From Taibaiella sp. (GTDB lineage Bacteria > Bacteroidota > Bacteroidia > Chitinophagales > Chitinophagaceae): DNA of 64,000 nucleotides. Every line of letters begins with the position of its first letter. Positions within the stretch are counted from its first letter, which is position 1. The stretch covers positions 124,001 to 188,000 of the forward strand of contig JAEUVV010000009.1 of the NCBI GenBank assembly GCA_016786705.1, in the 5' to 3' direction. A program made the translations under genes and the position numbers. Positions 44,468 through 54,430 of this stretch are shown here, one piece after another. Below the pieces are notes generated by a model, which was not told the origin of the DNA, searched no databases, and saw nothing but the letters and a program-made list of their open reading frames with translations.

Positions 44468-44656
44468 ATGAATAACAACAAAGTACATAGGTTAACCGGT
44501 ATACTACGAAAGGAAGGGAGTGAGGGGGTATTGAACTTGCTCATTAAAAGCTTTCAAAATGGCAGGACTAAAGAAAGCATTTGTATTTACCAGAATAGCG
44601 ACGGATTGGTTTCGCATGTAACAATTAAATACCATAAGAAACCCGGATCAACTTAA
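44468..44656 (+). CDS. Small unknown protein
   Basis: 62 aa (MNNNKVHRLTGILRKEGS...). Basic and soluble, with a plausible helix (GSEGVLNLLIKSFQNGR) and a beta pair (ESICIYQNSDGLVSHVTIKY). It ends 53 bases before the T9SS gene on the same strand. There is no family I recognise. Length and context make it a candidate only; it could be spurious. Confidence 0.35.
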   Translation: MNNNKVHRLTGILRKEGSEGVLNLLIKSFQNGRTKESICIYQNSDGLVSHVTIKYHKKPGST

Positions 44657-44709
44657 TATATAGCAGACTCTGCGATTTAAATTGTTTAACATCTTAAAAC
44701 TTTAACGAT

Positions 44710-45930
44710 ATGGCAAAGAAGCTATGTACTGTTTGCTTTATGCTTACAATATTACCTTTAGTAACTACTGCACAAATTATTCTAAACACATCTGTTGGAA
44801 CTTACAACCAGAATTTTGATGGATTATCAGCTACGGGATTTATTGATAATAGTACCATCACCGGACTATATGCGGGAGGGGTACCTAATGCAAGTGATGG
44901 CAGCAATTTCTTCGTAGATGATTACTATAAGTATACCCTAAACTCAGAATATGCATTGGGCGTACAGGTTTCAAACGGCAATCCTAATCGAATGTTTGGT
45001 CTCAGGTTTAAAAACACTGCTGGTACGACAATACAATCATTAACGATTACTTACTACGGTGAACAGTGGAGCAGGAGTTCAGACCTAAGCAACACTTTAA
45101 ATTTTTATTATCAAGTACTTGCTCCCGGCGTTCCTGTTAGCAGCATTCCATCTCTTGCAACGCCTGGTGTCAACTTATATCCGCAACTAGATTATACCGC
45201 TGCTGTAGTTGGCCACCTTATCCCATTAGACGGAAATAATCCTTCAAACAGGGTTCAAAAAACAGCAACTATTGCGGTGAATATACCAGATGATACTGAA
45301 TTTTTCCTGGCCTGGGAAAAAGCAGCTGCGAGTGGCGTAAGCTGCGCTATAGCAGTGGATGATTTTAACCTTACCTGGAGTGAAAACAGCCCATTACCTG
45401 TGGGTTTAGCGGGCTTCTCCGTATCTGCCAATGGCGCAGAAAATGTCCTGGAATGGCAAACTATTATGGAGCAGCAAAATAGGGGTTTTGAAATATGGCA
45501 TAGCCAGGATGCCATTAACTATAATCAACTTGGATTTGTATCTACATTAGCCGAGCAGGGAAATAGTACAGAGCCATTGAACTATGTATACATACATTCC
45601 TTTTTAACCAGCAAAAACTACTATAAATTAGTACAGGTAGACAGAGATGGTGTAAAAAAGCATTCGGAAGTAATTATGATAAATAATGCTGCTCCGGATA
45701 AAACAAGGAATGTAATGATCTATCCTAATCCAGCTTCTGAAATAGTTTATATTGATATTCAAAAGGAAAAAAATGCAGCCCTTACGATAATAGATTATGT
45801 GGGAAGAATAGTGTTCAGTAAATCATGCGTAGAAAATGGAAGACATTACATAGATCTTAGTCAGCTTCAAGCAGGTAAATACTTCGTAAGTATTAATGGT
45901 AGGTGTAAGGGTCAGTTCACAAAAAAATAA
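44710..45930 (+). CDS. T9SS-secreted protein, beta-sandwich plus short C-terminal sorting domain
   Basis: 406 aa with signal peptide (MAKKLCTVCFMLTILPLVTTAQ). Residues about 25-235 form a beta-rich domain ('TYNQNFDGLSATG...', 'VQVSNGNPNRMFGLRFKNTAGTTIQSLTITYYGEQW', 'AIAVDDFNLTW') of the kind found at the start of nuclease and endonuclease-like surface proteins. Residues 238-330 are FN3-like ('LPVGLAGFSVSANGAENVLEWQTIMEQQNRGFEIW'). The last 75 residues (IYPNPASEIVYIDI ... GKYFVSINGRCKGQFTKK) are a type A-like sorting domain with a slightly unusual end. No catalytic motif seen. Confidence 0.8.
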   Translation: MAKKLCTVCFMLTILPLVTTAQIILNTSVGTYNQNFDGLSATGFIDNSTITGLYAGGVPNASDGSNFFVDDYYKYTLNSEYALGVQVSNGNPNRMFGLRFKNTAGTTIQSLTITYYGEQWSRSSDLSNTLNFYYQVLAPGVPVSSIPSLATPGVNLYPQLDYTAAVVGHLIPLDGNNPSNRVQKTATIAVNIPDDTEFFLAWEKAAASGVSCAIAVDDFNLTWSENSPLPVGLAGFSVSANGAENVLEWQTIMEQQNRGFEIWHSQDAINYNQLGFVSTLAEQGNSTEPLNYVYIHSFLTSKNYYKLVQVDRDGVKKHSEVIMINNAAPDKTRNVMIYPNPASEIVYIDIQKEKNAALTIIDYVGRIVFSKSCVENGRHYIDLSQLQAGKYFVSINGRCKGQFTKK

Positions 45931-46362
45931 ACCTGGAGAACGTACTGAAAAAGTATTAATATAGATGCTACTTTTCAATAAAGAGAAATACGATTTTTAA
46001 ATCACTAATTAAGTAAGCTTGTAACTATATTAAGCTATTTAAAAGCAATTATTATCTTAAAAAATAGTTTCCGATAAGGTAGCCAAATTTATCCTATTAA
46101 GCTCCGCCGAAATATAGATAATTTAACTGCTTAACAACAAAACAGACTCGGTAGATACACTAAGTGATACAAAATAAAACGCTCTTACATCCATTTGATA
46201 ACTATATACAGTATAAAGAAAATCAAGTTGCCGCGACATGGAAACGCATATGAAAACAGTAGCAAATCAAGCTCCGAAAATCAATGAATGAAGTCGGGTC
46301 AGTATTATTCTACTGTAGAAAGAGATAAGAATTCCGGAGCAGTGCAGCAATTAAGATTAATA
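45931..46362. other. Gene-free convergent spacer
   Basis: 432 AT-rich bases between the T9SS gene (plus) and the rhomboid gene (minus). I see no gene, terminator hairpin or repeat that I would defend. Confidence 0.5.
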
Positions 46363-46971
46363 TTAATTAAGCCAGCTTAGTTTCGGGTTCATCAGTTGAT
46401 GCAGGAAGCTGGCGCCATGGCTTTGATCAATTACGATCATAAACAGGAAACCATATACCGAACCCCAGAAGTGGGCATCATGCCCTATATGCTGCTCCGG
46501 CTTCTTGCTCATCACATAAGAATAGATCAAATAAGCAACCGCGAAGACAAGCGCAGGCATAGGAATTGCAAAAAATAAACGGATTTCCTGCCAGGGCGTT
46601 AAATATATTGTGGCAAAAATGATGGCCGCCACGCCACCCGAGGCACCCAATGCAGCATAATTGGGATTATTCATCTGCTTATAGTAAGTAGGAAGATTAG
46701 CGACAAGAATTCCACTTAAGTAAAGCATTACAAACATTTCAGTTCCGATCACTACTTCCAGAAACCTCCCGAAAAAGTAGAAAGAAATCATATTGAATGC
46801 CAGGTGTACCATATCCATATGTACAAAGCCGGCACTGATCAGGCGGTAGGCTTCCTTTGGACTACGCATCACAACCGGGTAAAGCATTAAACGGGATTGC
46901 AGCTGCCGGTTTTGAAAAGCGAGGAAAGAAACCACACAGGTAATAATAATCAATATAATAGTAGCGCTCAT
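46363..46971 (-). CDS. Rhomboid-family intramembrane serine protease
   Basis: 202 aa, six or more TM segments. The rhomboid signature is visible: GFVHMDMVHLAFNMISFYFFG (48-68) with the conserved HxxxxHLxxNM pattern, the nucleophile GASGG with Ser111, and the catalytic His167 in DAHFWGSVYG. It cleaves membrane-protein segments within the bilayer; natural substrates are not predictable. A monocistronic-looking gene with no adjacent candidate substrate. Confidence 0.93.
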   Translation of the reverse strand: MSATIILIIITCVVSFLAFQNRQLQSRLMLYPVVMRSPKEAYRLISAGFVHMDMVHLAFNMISFYFFGRFLEVVIGTEMFVMLYLSGILVANLPTYYKQMNNPNYAALGASGGVAAIIFATIYLTPWQEIRLFFAIPMPALVFAVAYLIYSYVMSKKPEQHIGHDAHFWGSVYGFLFMIVIDQSHGASFLHQLMNPKLSWLN

Positions 46972-47207
46972 TGTTTATTTTTTTGACCGCTGCTAAAATA
47001 AACTATTAATGTATAGTAAGCGTTACGCTTATCCTTAATAAAGCGGTAAAATTCTATGCTATTAAATATACCTGCTTAACTATTGTTATATATTTTGCGT
47101 ATATTATTTCAGCAGACTGATTTTAGCTGCAGCTATCTAATGATTGCCCTTTCAACAATAGAGTATCAAAAACCGGGAATCAATAATTTCGGCATTAAAA
47201 TAATTAC

Positions 47208-47215
47208 TATTTTAG
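47208..47215 (+). promoter_or_regulatory. Possible -7 element for the lipoprotein gene
   Basis: TATTTTAG matches TAnnTTTG at 7 of 8 positions, 18 bases before ATG 47233. Confidence 0.3.
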
Positions 47216-47232
47216 TCAAAATTTAAATTCCT

Positions 47233-47634
47233 ATGAAAAGTGATAAGCTGATTTATCTTATTTTGCTCTGCACCGGACTCTCCCTATTGATGAGCTGTAC
47301 CGGTAAAAAGAAGGATGATCCCAAACCAATAGACTCCGTTATTTATCTCTATAAGCTCAACTATGATACTACCTATTATGTATCCAACACGGGGCAAGGC
47401 ACAGGAGGTACAGCAAATACAATTGATAGCAACATATCTGTCACTTTTGGCGCCAGTGATAGTCTGTTTATCAATAATAGTGGTTTTGCCTATAACAGCC
47501 AGATGGATTTATATTTTAATGAAGCGCGTACAACTGTATCTTTTTCAGGAACCGATAAATCATCTATTGCTATAACTTACGTAAACGGTATCGGTAACAG
47601 GTCCTATCATGTGTATTTTGGCACGAAGCAATGA
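47233..47634 (+). CDS. Small lipoprotein of unknown function
   Basis: 133 aa. Signal peptide with lipobox LMSC (Cys22) followed by a charged, Pro-containing stretch (TGKKKDDPKP). The mature part has alternating beta-like strands ending SSIAITYVNGIGNRSYHVYFG; no motif is known to me. It is isolated, with a convergent partner (the ATPase operon) 280 bases away. Confidence 0.65.
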   Translation: MKSDKLIYLILLCTGLSLLMSCTGKKKDDPKPIDSVIYLYKLNYDTTYYVSNTGQGTGGTANTIDSNISVTFGASDSLFINNSGFAYNSQMDLYFNEARTTVSFSGTDKSSIAITYVNGIGNRSYHVYFGTKQ

Positions 47635-47783
47635 GGCTGCCGCAAAGCCAGACCATCCTTAAACCAGCTGGTAGCGAACAGCAATATAATGTTCGAAGGG
47701 TTATCATATGATGATATTGAGTGATCAAATAAAGGTCATAAAAATACGGGTTCAATCAATATTCATTTATATACGCTGTAAAA

Positions 47784-47887
47784 CCTGGCCGGTATGTCGA
47801 CCGTAGTGCTAACGAAGCGGAGATATCTCATAGGATTATTGAGATGTCTTCACTTCACTATGTAATAGTCGAAATAACGGACCAGGC
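47784..47887. repeat. Imperfect palindrome, REP-like element 3
   Basis: CCTGGCCGGTATGTCGACC on the left and GAAATAACGGACCAGG on the right face each other, and CGAAGCGGAGATATCTCA faces TTGAGATGTCTTCACTTC at the centre. The arms are about 48 bases. It contains the CGAAGCGGAGATATCTC core typical of extragenic palindromes in this phylum and lies between convergent genes. Confidence 0.65.
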
Positions 47888-47915
47888 TAAACTTTAAGAC
47901 AATAATTATTTAAGA

Positions 47916-50900
47916 TTACTTCCTGCCACCCAGCGCCATCGCAATGGCTTCCAGGTGCTCACTAAGCTGGCTGATCTGCAGCATCATCTGCCCGTTGGTA
48001 TCTGCCTGACCTAAACCAGCCAGCTTATTGTTTTTTACAAAAATGGTTTTGATCGCTTCCCATCTCTCCTGCTCCGCTTCTGTCAGGATACCCATCAGGG
48101 ATTTCACTTTAAGCAGGTTCGCTTCGGCATCTGAGGTCAGTGTTTGCGACTCCTGTTCATAGTGTGATAATACCAGGGTTTCCACCTCAACGGCATTCAT
48201 GAGCGGTACCAGGCGACTTACCATCCGGTTCATATTCCGGTAGGAACCCTGCATTTTAAACGGTGGCTCTACCCGGTAAGCATCTTTCATAGCCGCGCTG
48301 GCAATATACTGCCGGTTAACCTGTATCACTACATTCCGCACAGCAATGGCATGTCTAAGCACAGCAATAGCATCATCCAGCTCTTGCCGCGAAGCATTGG
48401 ATTCCAGCTCGGGCAGGAGATCCAGGCCCTGCTCTACATAGTGTACCAGCTGGTAAAAATCACTCATACTTTTTGCCGCGATATTTTGCAGGTAGCGGTT
48501 TTCGGCAATAGCATTTTCCAGTAAGCTCAGGTTAAACAGGTGCGCGGTATTGCCTACCACATCGCCCAGGTTATAGACGTCTGAGCGGTTGGCCAGCATA
48601 TCCGGGATTTTAAAGGCCTCACCACTTTCAGTATAAGGGTTACCCGCCATCACCACACAAAAACGTTTACCCCGCAGGTCATAGGTCTGGCTTTCGCCTT
48701 CAAAAATACCTTCCATCTTACGCTGACCATCGGCCAGGGAGATAAACTTCTGCAGGAACTCGGGCGAACAATGTTGGATATCGTCCACATACAGCATCAC
48801 GTTATCGGCCATTTCCAGGGCCAGGTTGATCTTCTTAAGTTCTTCACGAGCTCCCGAGGTGCGTGCTTCGGCCGGATCAATGGAGGTTATTTGGTGGCCT
48901 ATAGTAGGCCCATTCACTTTCACAAAGTGTAAGCCCATAGTTTTGGCCAGGTACTCCATCAGGGTAGTCTTACCATAACCCGGAGGTGATACCAGTAGTA
49001 GCATACCCATCCTTGCCGTACGCTTATCATCACCGGCGCTCCCGATCTGCTTAGCCAGGTTATTGCCGATCAGGGGAAAATATACTTCATTAATCAGTTT
49101 ATTGCGCACAAAAGAACTCAATACTTTAGGTTCAAATTCCGCAATTTTCAACGCTTTCTGGTAGGCGGCAACCAGGTTATTTTTCTCTTCGTTGAAAGCC
49201 CGGAACGCCGGTACGCTTACAGCACTGAACTGGTTTAATTTTCTTTTAAACCCGTGATAATTTAAAGTATAGGTTTGTTGCACAATCACATTATGCGTGC
49301 CTTTCAGCTCGGTTACAGTAACCGTATCTTCAGCCGTACTTGCTTTAAAATCTTTTTCCGGTAAGAGGTACAGCATCACTGCTTCGTCCACATATTCCGG
49401 GGCAAGCTCGTGGGTACCGCTCTCATAAAAGGCCATAAGCCAGTGCTGCACGATGACAAAGCGCTCGAAATGATCAAAATCAATTTGTTCGAGATCCGCT
49501 TTGAAAGCGCCCTGTTGCTTATGCTGTTGCAGGTGTTGCTCAAATGACTGCTTTAGCTGCAATGCTTGTTTACTGGCCGTAAAATGAGCATCAGTAGCCA
49601 GCTCCGCATAGATATAGAAAGCGATATCAGCAGGCGCAACCGTACTGTTCAGCGCCACTTTTGCCTGGTAAAGCCCATCTATCTCTTTTGCTATAAAATC
49701 AAACTGGCTGCGTTGGGGAAAATTCTGCTGGATTGCGTAGGCGGTAGCGACCAGCCGGCTTAGCTTTCCGCGCTCTGCTCCAGACAACTGCCACCAGAAG
49801 AATAATGCAGCCACCCTGATTTCCGGCGCGAAACGCAAAACGCCCAGGCTTGCTTCCAGCTCTTTCAGTGCTTCATAGATTTTTATTGCATCTGTATTAT
49901 GGACGCCTTTTAAATAGCCTGCACCGAAATCTTTCTCAGTCTGTGCATTAATATAGTCTGTACCGTTAAAGTCCTGCCCCAGCCTGCTTTCCTGTAATGC
50001 CAGGTATGCCAGGTATTCAGAGCGGTACACCGCCGCATTTTCCGACACCAGCTCCTGCTCCCATACCTCGCGGTACTGATACAGTGTTTCTGCCTGAACG
50101 GCTTTATAAAAGCTGGTCCCGATCAGGTGATAGAATAACTGATGGTCCCGGCGGATCATACTTAAGCTAAGCGCCTGTTTATTGACCAGGAATTTATGCT
50201 CCCCTAAAGCGATCACATTCGCCCCCTCGACAAACAGGTCACTACGATCTTTCAACTGCCTCAGGGCCTCTTCCTGGGTAGTACGCAATATAGTTTCTAT
50301 ATTCTCGGCTTTTGCCACATCACCTAACTCGCGGAGTTCCGCGGCCAGGCTGCGTACTTTATCGATCATCAGATCAGCTGCGAAGAAAGCAAAAATAGCT
50401 TCGCGGTTTTCCAGGCGCAGCGCTTTATTTTCTATGTTCTTTAATACGCGCAAACCGATTTGCTCCAGGGAACCTGCCTTACGGTTGAGCTGGGTCTGCA
50501 ACACCTCTTTCCGGGTATTGAAAGCTTTGATGATTTCATCTCTCTTATCGGCTATTTTGCCAATAAAGTCATCAAAGTCGGCGAAGCGGCTTTCCAGCTC
50601 TTCTACCTGTACGCTGATCTTGGTAAAATAATCTTCACATTTTTCCGGCGTATCGGCCAGGTCCATATAGTTAACCAGCGTCTGGTCAAGTAAGGTCATC
50701 TGCGCATAAAAAGAGCCTACGGATTCAGCCGTTTTCAGTTCTTTCAAACGCCGGGCCAGGTCGGCCTTCAGCTCATTCAAGGCGGCAAAGATCAGGGAGA
50801 TCTTCTCTACAATTTTTGTCGTCTGGGTCGTATCTTCAATCTTAAGGCTATTGAGGATATCCACCAGCAACTCCAGCTCAGCCGCTATTTCTTTTATTTC

Positions 50901-52751
50901 ATTTTCTACCGCCTGTCCCTCGATTACCTTTGCTACAGCCGCTACCTTTTCTTTCTGGTACTTTACCCTGTTTTCATAAGGTATTAAAGCCTGATCAGTC
51001 AATAAAAAAGCAACCGTATCATCCGATAAGGTGGTATTGTATTCCTGTAATTGTGCTTTCAGCGCCTCGATAGCAGCCGTATCTATATAACGTACGCTTT
51101 GCAGGTCGATCAGGGCGCCATGCATTTGCCGCAGCCTTGCCAGCAGGTGCACCAGCTGATCCAGGCTTTCGGCTTTCGTATTTTTGATATCAATGACCAG
51201 TGCGGCTGCTTTTTGCTGCGCTTCTTCCAGGATATGTCGGGCATGTGCTCTTTGCTCCTGTACTTTGGCAAACTCATCAATTGCAGTAACCGCAATATTC
51301 CTGATCTGCGATAATGGCTCGGACAACTGGAATGTTTCGGGGTCTTTTATCCAGAAATATGCGTCCAGGATACCGGTCGCTTTTTTCTCTATATCTTCAT
51401 ACAAACCTTCATAGGAATCTTCTTTCTGCAATAGCTGCAGGATCTCCTGCGCCTCCGACATCGCATGTACTATATCCTTATTACCGATCTTATACAGCAC
51501 ATTACCGGCCATAGCCTTATTTTCCATTAAGGTAGCCGTATAAGGTGTTTGCCAGATCTGTACCTGGTGATGGCGCACCGCCTCACGGGAGGAGCGAAAG
51601 TAGATCAGCTTACCGTCCGGGAACACCGTGAACCCGTTACAGATCACCGGTGTTTCCACCTCCTGCCGGATCACATTGTAAGACATCAATACATAAGTAT
51701 TGTTGTAGGCTTCGTAAAATACATAAAGCAGGTCCTCGCCGTTAGGCGACAGGATAGTACGGATAAACTGCAAATGGGACAGCTCCGACTCGAAAAGCTT
51801 ATAAGTGCCTGTCTGCAGGTAATAGCCATTAGAGAAAATGAGCCCCTGGCTGTCGGGTAATACGATGCCTGCTTCCAGCAAAGAAGGAATTGGTGTTACT
51901 GTTTTCGTCTTTATATTAAAGACATAAGCTCTTTCATTTTCCTGGTAAGGCTTTATCTTTATGGCGATGATATTACCGAGATCAGCATAATAGTAATCGG
52001 CATCATCCAATTGCTGGTCTTTATTTTCTACCGGCTCGGAATAGATACCTTTACCGGTATCGGTGTTATCTTCAATTTTAAAAGTGATATCCCCGTTGAT
52101 CGCTTCGATAAAAAGTTTATCTAGGATCGAGATATGCGGGTATTTGCCTAAGCGACGGTCTTCCAGGTTAGTTTTGATCCATTTAAAATCATGCTGCGCA
52201 GGCTCTTTGACCTCATGTACACTGCGGTCATCCACGTAGTGAAGCGCGCCATCCTTTATCAGCCATTTAAAGGCTTTGCGGTCTTCCGGATTGGCAGAGG
52301 TCTGGAAGATCATATAAATATAATGTTCCGTTCTTCTGAATTTCGCGAAAATAGAGTCGCGGTAATATTTGTAGAGATTGGTAAAATCAGTAATAAAGTT
52401 TTCGTCTTCTATAATACTTAGCGGCTGAACTTCAAAACTGTTGTCTTTAAATTTATAAACGCTGAATACATCGCTCAGCTTTATGTCGGACCGTAGACCG
52501 AAGTGCACATTATAAGCGAAAATGCAGCTATCATTCAAGGCCAGTATACCGCGGGCCACGCCATTATTTTCGGTAGTGATGCGCTGATTGGCGATTAGCT
52601 CCATGGATAGAGAGGTAAACACTTCCCTGCGGGCCTGGTTCAGCTGCGACAAACGTTGTCTTAATTGTTGCGCCTGTTCCCGGAGCCGGTTTTGAATAAT
52701 TTCGTAAGTACCGGAATCTAAGGCTATATTTTCATTTTTTATATCAGTCAT
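47916..52751 (-). CDS. Large AAA+ 'DNA repair ATPase' family protein with DUF3686-like N-terminus
   Basis: 1611 aa from ATG 52751; TTG 52772 is less likely. N-terminal half (about 10-480) beta-rich with a propeller-like feel, long coiled coil at about 480-800 (many E/K/L heptads), then a helical region, and a C-terminal AAA+ module: Walker A SPPGYGKTT (about 1257), Walker B MLYVDDIQ (about 1320), then VMAGNP and R-rich stretches. It matches the architecture of the large Bacteroidota ATPases annotated 'DNA repair ATPase' (DUF3686). Its encoding with PspA, flotillin and YqiJ-like proteins argues for a membrane-associated chaperone or remodeller rather than DNA repair; that is inference. Last gene of the operon. 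Confidence 0.8.
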   Translation of the reverse strand: MTDIKNENIALDSGTYEIIQNRLREQAQQLRQRLSQLNQARREVFTSLSMELIANQRITTENNGVARGILALNDSCIFAYNVHFGLRSDIKLSDVFSVYKFKDNSFEVQPLSIIEDENFITDFTNLYKYYRDSIFAKFRRTEHYIYMIFQTSANPEDRKAFKWLIKDGALHYVDDRSVHEVKEPAQHDFKWIKTNLEDRRLGKYPHISILDKLFIEAINGDITFKIEDNTDTGKGIYSEPVENKDQQLDDADYYYADLGNIIAIKIKPYQENERAYVFNIKTKTVTPIPSLLEAGIVLPDSQGLIFSNGYYLQTGTYKLFESELSHLQFIRTILSPNGEDLLYVFYEAYNNTYVLMSYNVIRQEVETPVICNGFTVFPDGKLIYFRSSREAVRHHQVQIWQTPYTATLMENKAMAGNVLYKIGNKDIVHAMSEAQEILQLLQKEDSYEGLYEDIEKKATGILDAYFWIKDPETFQLSEPLSQIRNIAVTAIDEFAKVQEQRAHARHILEEAQQKAAALVIDIKNTKAESLDQLVHLLARLRQMHGALIDLQSVRYIDTAAIEALKAQLQEYNTTLSDDTVAFLLTDQALIPYENRVKYQKEKVAAVAKVIEGQAVENEIKEIAAELELLVDILNSLKIEDTTQTTKIVEKISLIFAALNELKADLARRLKELKTAESVGSFYAQMTLLDQTLVNYMDLADTPEKCEDYFTKISVQVEELESRFADFDDFIGKIADKRDEIIKAFNTRKEVLQTQLNRKAGSLEQIGLRVLKNIENKALRLENREAIFAFFAADLMIDKVRSLAAELRELGDVAKAENIETILRTTQEEALRQLKDRSDLFVEGANVIALGEHKFLVNKQALSLSMIRRDHQLFYHLIGTSFYKAVQAETLYQYREVWEQELVSENAAVYRSEYLAYLALQESRLGQDFNGTDYINAQTEKDFGAGYLKGVHNTDAIKIYEALKELEASLGVLRFAPEIRVAALFFWWQLSGAERGKLSRLVATAYAIQQNFPQRSQFDFIAKEIDGLYQAKVALNSTVAPADIAFYIYAELATDAHFTASKQALQLKQSFEQHLQQHKQQGAFKADLEQIDFDHFERFVIVQHWLMAFYESGTHELAPEYVDEAVMLYLLPEKDFKASTAEDTVTVTELKGTHNVIVQQTYTLNYHGFKRKLNQFSAVSVPAFRAFNEEKNNLVAAYQKALKIAEFEPKVLSSFVRNKLINEVYFPLIGNNLAKQIGSAGDDKRTARMGMLLLVSPPGYGKTTLMEYLAKTMGLHFVKVNGPTIGHQITSIDPAEARTSGAREELKKINLALEMADNVMLYVDDIQHCSPEFLQKFISLADGQRKMEGIFEGESQTYDLRGKRFCVVMAGNPYTESGEAFKIPDMLANRSDVYNLGDVVGNTAHLFNLSLLENAIAENRYLQNIAAKSMSDFYQLVHYVEQGLDLLPELESNASRQELDDAIAVLRHAIAVRNVVIQVNRQYIASAAMKDAYRVEPPFKMQGSYRNMNRMVSRLVPLMNAVEVETLVLSHYEQESQTLTSDAEANLLKVKSLMGILTEAEQERWEAIKTIFVKNNKLAGLGQADTNGQMMLQISQLSEHLEAIAMALGGRK

Positions 52752-52825
52752 GGTGCTACTTGTTTTTATCAATTCACTAATTACTGTCCGCTGAAAAACA
52801 CAGGCAGTACTTCCTTAACAGGAAA

Positions 52826-53257
52826 TCACCGGATCTTTCTTTTCTTATACTTCACTTCAACTGCATTGTTCACGCTTAAGATCATGTCAATAAAAGCCTG
52901 TTTCTCCTTTGGAGAGATCAGCACTCTTTTGCCGTTATCATACTCAATGCGCAAGCGGTCTATAGAAGTGGCCGGCGCGCTGGCAGGGTCGCTGGTTTCC
53001 TTGATCCGGGTGATGGTAGCGATACTTATCTTCATATGCATCAGGAAGCCGCAGCGGACACTTAACACATCCCCTTCAATGGTGTAATACGTCGTCAGAA
53101 ACATATGTATAATAAAAACGGAAGTGATTCCCGGGATAATCAATATGCTCCAGCTATATGCCCCGGCCATCATCAATAGTACAACTACTGTGGTCATGAT
53201 GATCACCAGCGGAGCTAAAAGTTCCAAGCCAACTTTTGATCTGAATACCTTTTTCAT
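52826..53257 (-). CDS. Small membrane protein with bacterial PH-like domain
   Basis: 143 aa from ATG 53257 (a GTG two codons earlier is possible). Two hydrophobic segments at about 13-33 and 37-55, then a beta-rich domain: 'TTYYTIEGDVLSVRCGFLMHMKISIATITRIKET', 'IDRLRIEYDNGKRVLISPKEKQAFIDMI'. This is the strand order and the closing 'ISPKEKQAFI' of bacterial PH domains of the YokE/DUF304-like kind. Fifth or sixth gene in the stress-type operon. It could recruit partner proteins to the membrane; the ligand is unknown. Confidence 0.7.
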   Translation of the reverse strand: MKKVFRSKVGLELLAPLVIIMTTVVVLLMMAGAYSWSILIIPGITSVFIIHMFLTTYYTIEGDVLSVRCGFLMHMKISIATITRIKETSDPASAPATSIDRLRIEYDNGKRVLISPKEKQAFIDMILSVNNAVEVKYKKRKIR

Positions 53258-53313
53258 ATACACATTTTTTTTATTGCTCTTGATTTATGCTTTACTCTTG
53301 AGGCACTGTATGA

Positions 53314-53889
53314 TTAAGCGCTGCAATCCATACTGACCAGGTCAAAAACGGTGAGGTACCATTCATTGTTGGTCCAGGTAAGATAAAACACTACATTTGA
53401 TTCCGTGTCTACGACCTTGTAGCTGTGGGATTCAATAGTCCTGATTATATCCAAAGTCATCTGTGGCGTTGCTACTGATTCATAATCGCGCAGGAACGCA
53501 ACAATATTACTGAGCAGGGGTGGTACATTTTTCTCATAGAAAAAACCGTTTTTACTCCATTGTTCTTTATCACAGTCAAAAGCTACAGCCGATAGTTTGA
53601 GCTGGCGTTTTTTTGCTTTTAATGTTGCCGTATAGAAATAGGGCGCTGAATAAACACTATCCTTTTCCAGGGTGGTCGTCCGGTAAAATATATCAGGTAC
53701 GCCCATCCGGTACACTACAAAAAGCTCCAATGTCGGATGTATGTACTTTTTATTGACACTAACAAGGTCATCTTTGGCCAGGTAAGTCATGATTTCGGAA
53801 ACCGCCTGTTCGAACTTTTGCTGTTTGCTTTGAGCTAAAGCAGCAGTAGTAAGCAACAAAAGGCATGCTAGCGCGAGTATTTTTTTCAT
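53314..53889 (-). CDS. Secreted protein of unknown function
   Basis: 191 aa with a Sec signal peptide (MKKILALACLLLLTTAALAQ). The mature part is mixed alpha/beta with many aromatic residues (VVYRMGVPDIFYR, YFYTATLKAKKRQLKLSAVAFDC, TWTNNEWYLTVFDLVSMDC). Four codons from the end is a Cys that could pair with the Cys near residue 105. I do not recognise a family. Only nine bases separate it from the next upstream gene, so it is cotranscribed with the membrane-stress genes. Confidence 0.65.
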   Translation of the reverse strand: MKKILALACLLLLTTAALAQSKQQKFEQAVSEIMTYLAKDDLVSVNKKYIHPTLELFVVYRMGVPDIFYRTTTLEKDSVYSAPYFYTATLKAKKRQLKLSAVAFDCDKEQWSKNGFFYEKNVPPLLSNIVAFLRDYESVATPQMTLDIIRTIESHSYKVVDTESNVVFYLTWTNNEWYLTVFDLVSMDCSA

Positions 53890-53897
53890 ACCTAAAT

Positions 53898-54371
53898 TTA
53901 AGTCTTTACCACTATAAAACCATTGTTCGTTAAAACCATCATCAGGTGTTTGGCCAGGCCGGATTCCTGTATATAATAGATCCAGTTAAAAAACGGGATA
54001 GTCACTGCAGGAATGCCCACACCCAGGCCGATCAACGTTCCAGAACCTTCAACAATGCCTTTGTAAAGAAAACATAAAAAAACAATCAACATAACTACAG
54101 TAATCAAAAGTGCATCAATCCGTAACTTATTTTTCAGCACCAATACAGTAGTATTTCCTTTCTTCTTTAGTTCCAGGTAAACAGAAATGGGTTCATAAAT
54201 TAAGTTATTAATACTACCCACACCTATAGCGCCGTTGCCATGAATGCGGTATTCATTATATTCTTTAGGACCTACTTTATAAAATTCCGAATCCGTTTCA
54301 TGCATAAATTTATCAAACTGATCTTCATGGTGTAGCACAAACTCTTCGTGTATCTTAAAAGGTCTTTTCAT
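53898..54371 (-). CDS. Two-TM membrane protein of unknown function
   Basis: 157 aa from ATG 54371; GTG 54380 is three codons earlier. An N-terminal soluble half (FKIHEEFVLHHEDQFDKFMHETDSEFYKVGPKEYNEYRIHGNGAIGVGSINN...) of mixed strands is followed by two hydrophobic segments at about 90-110 and 112-135 and a short tail (LAKHLMMVLTNNGFIVVKT). The soluble part might be another PH-like or signalling domain, but no motif decides it. It lies between the flotillin-like gene and the secreted unknown protein in the same operon. Confidence 0.6.
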   Translation of the reverse strand: MKRPFKIHEEFVLHHEDQFDKFMHETDSEFYKVGPKEYNEYRIHGNGAIGVGSINNLIYEPISVYLELKKKGNTTVLVLKNKLRIDALLITVVMLIVFLCFLYKGIVEGSGTLIGLGVGIPAVTIPFFNWIYYIQESGLAKHLMMVLTNNGFIVVKT

Positions 54372-54430
54372 AGTTTTCACAAGTGTAGGTTAGTAGTATA
54401 GGTGTAGGTCCAGGTGCTATTTTATGAGCA

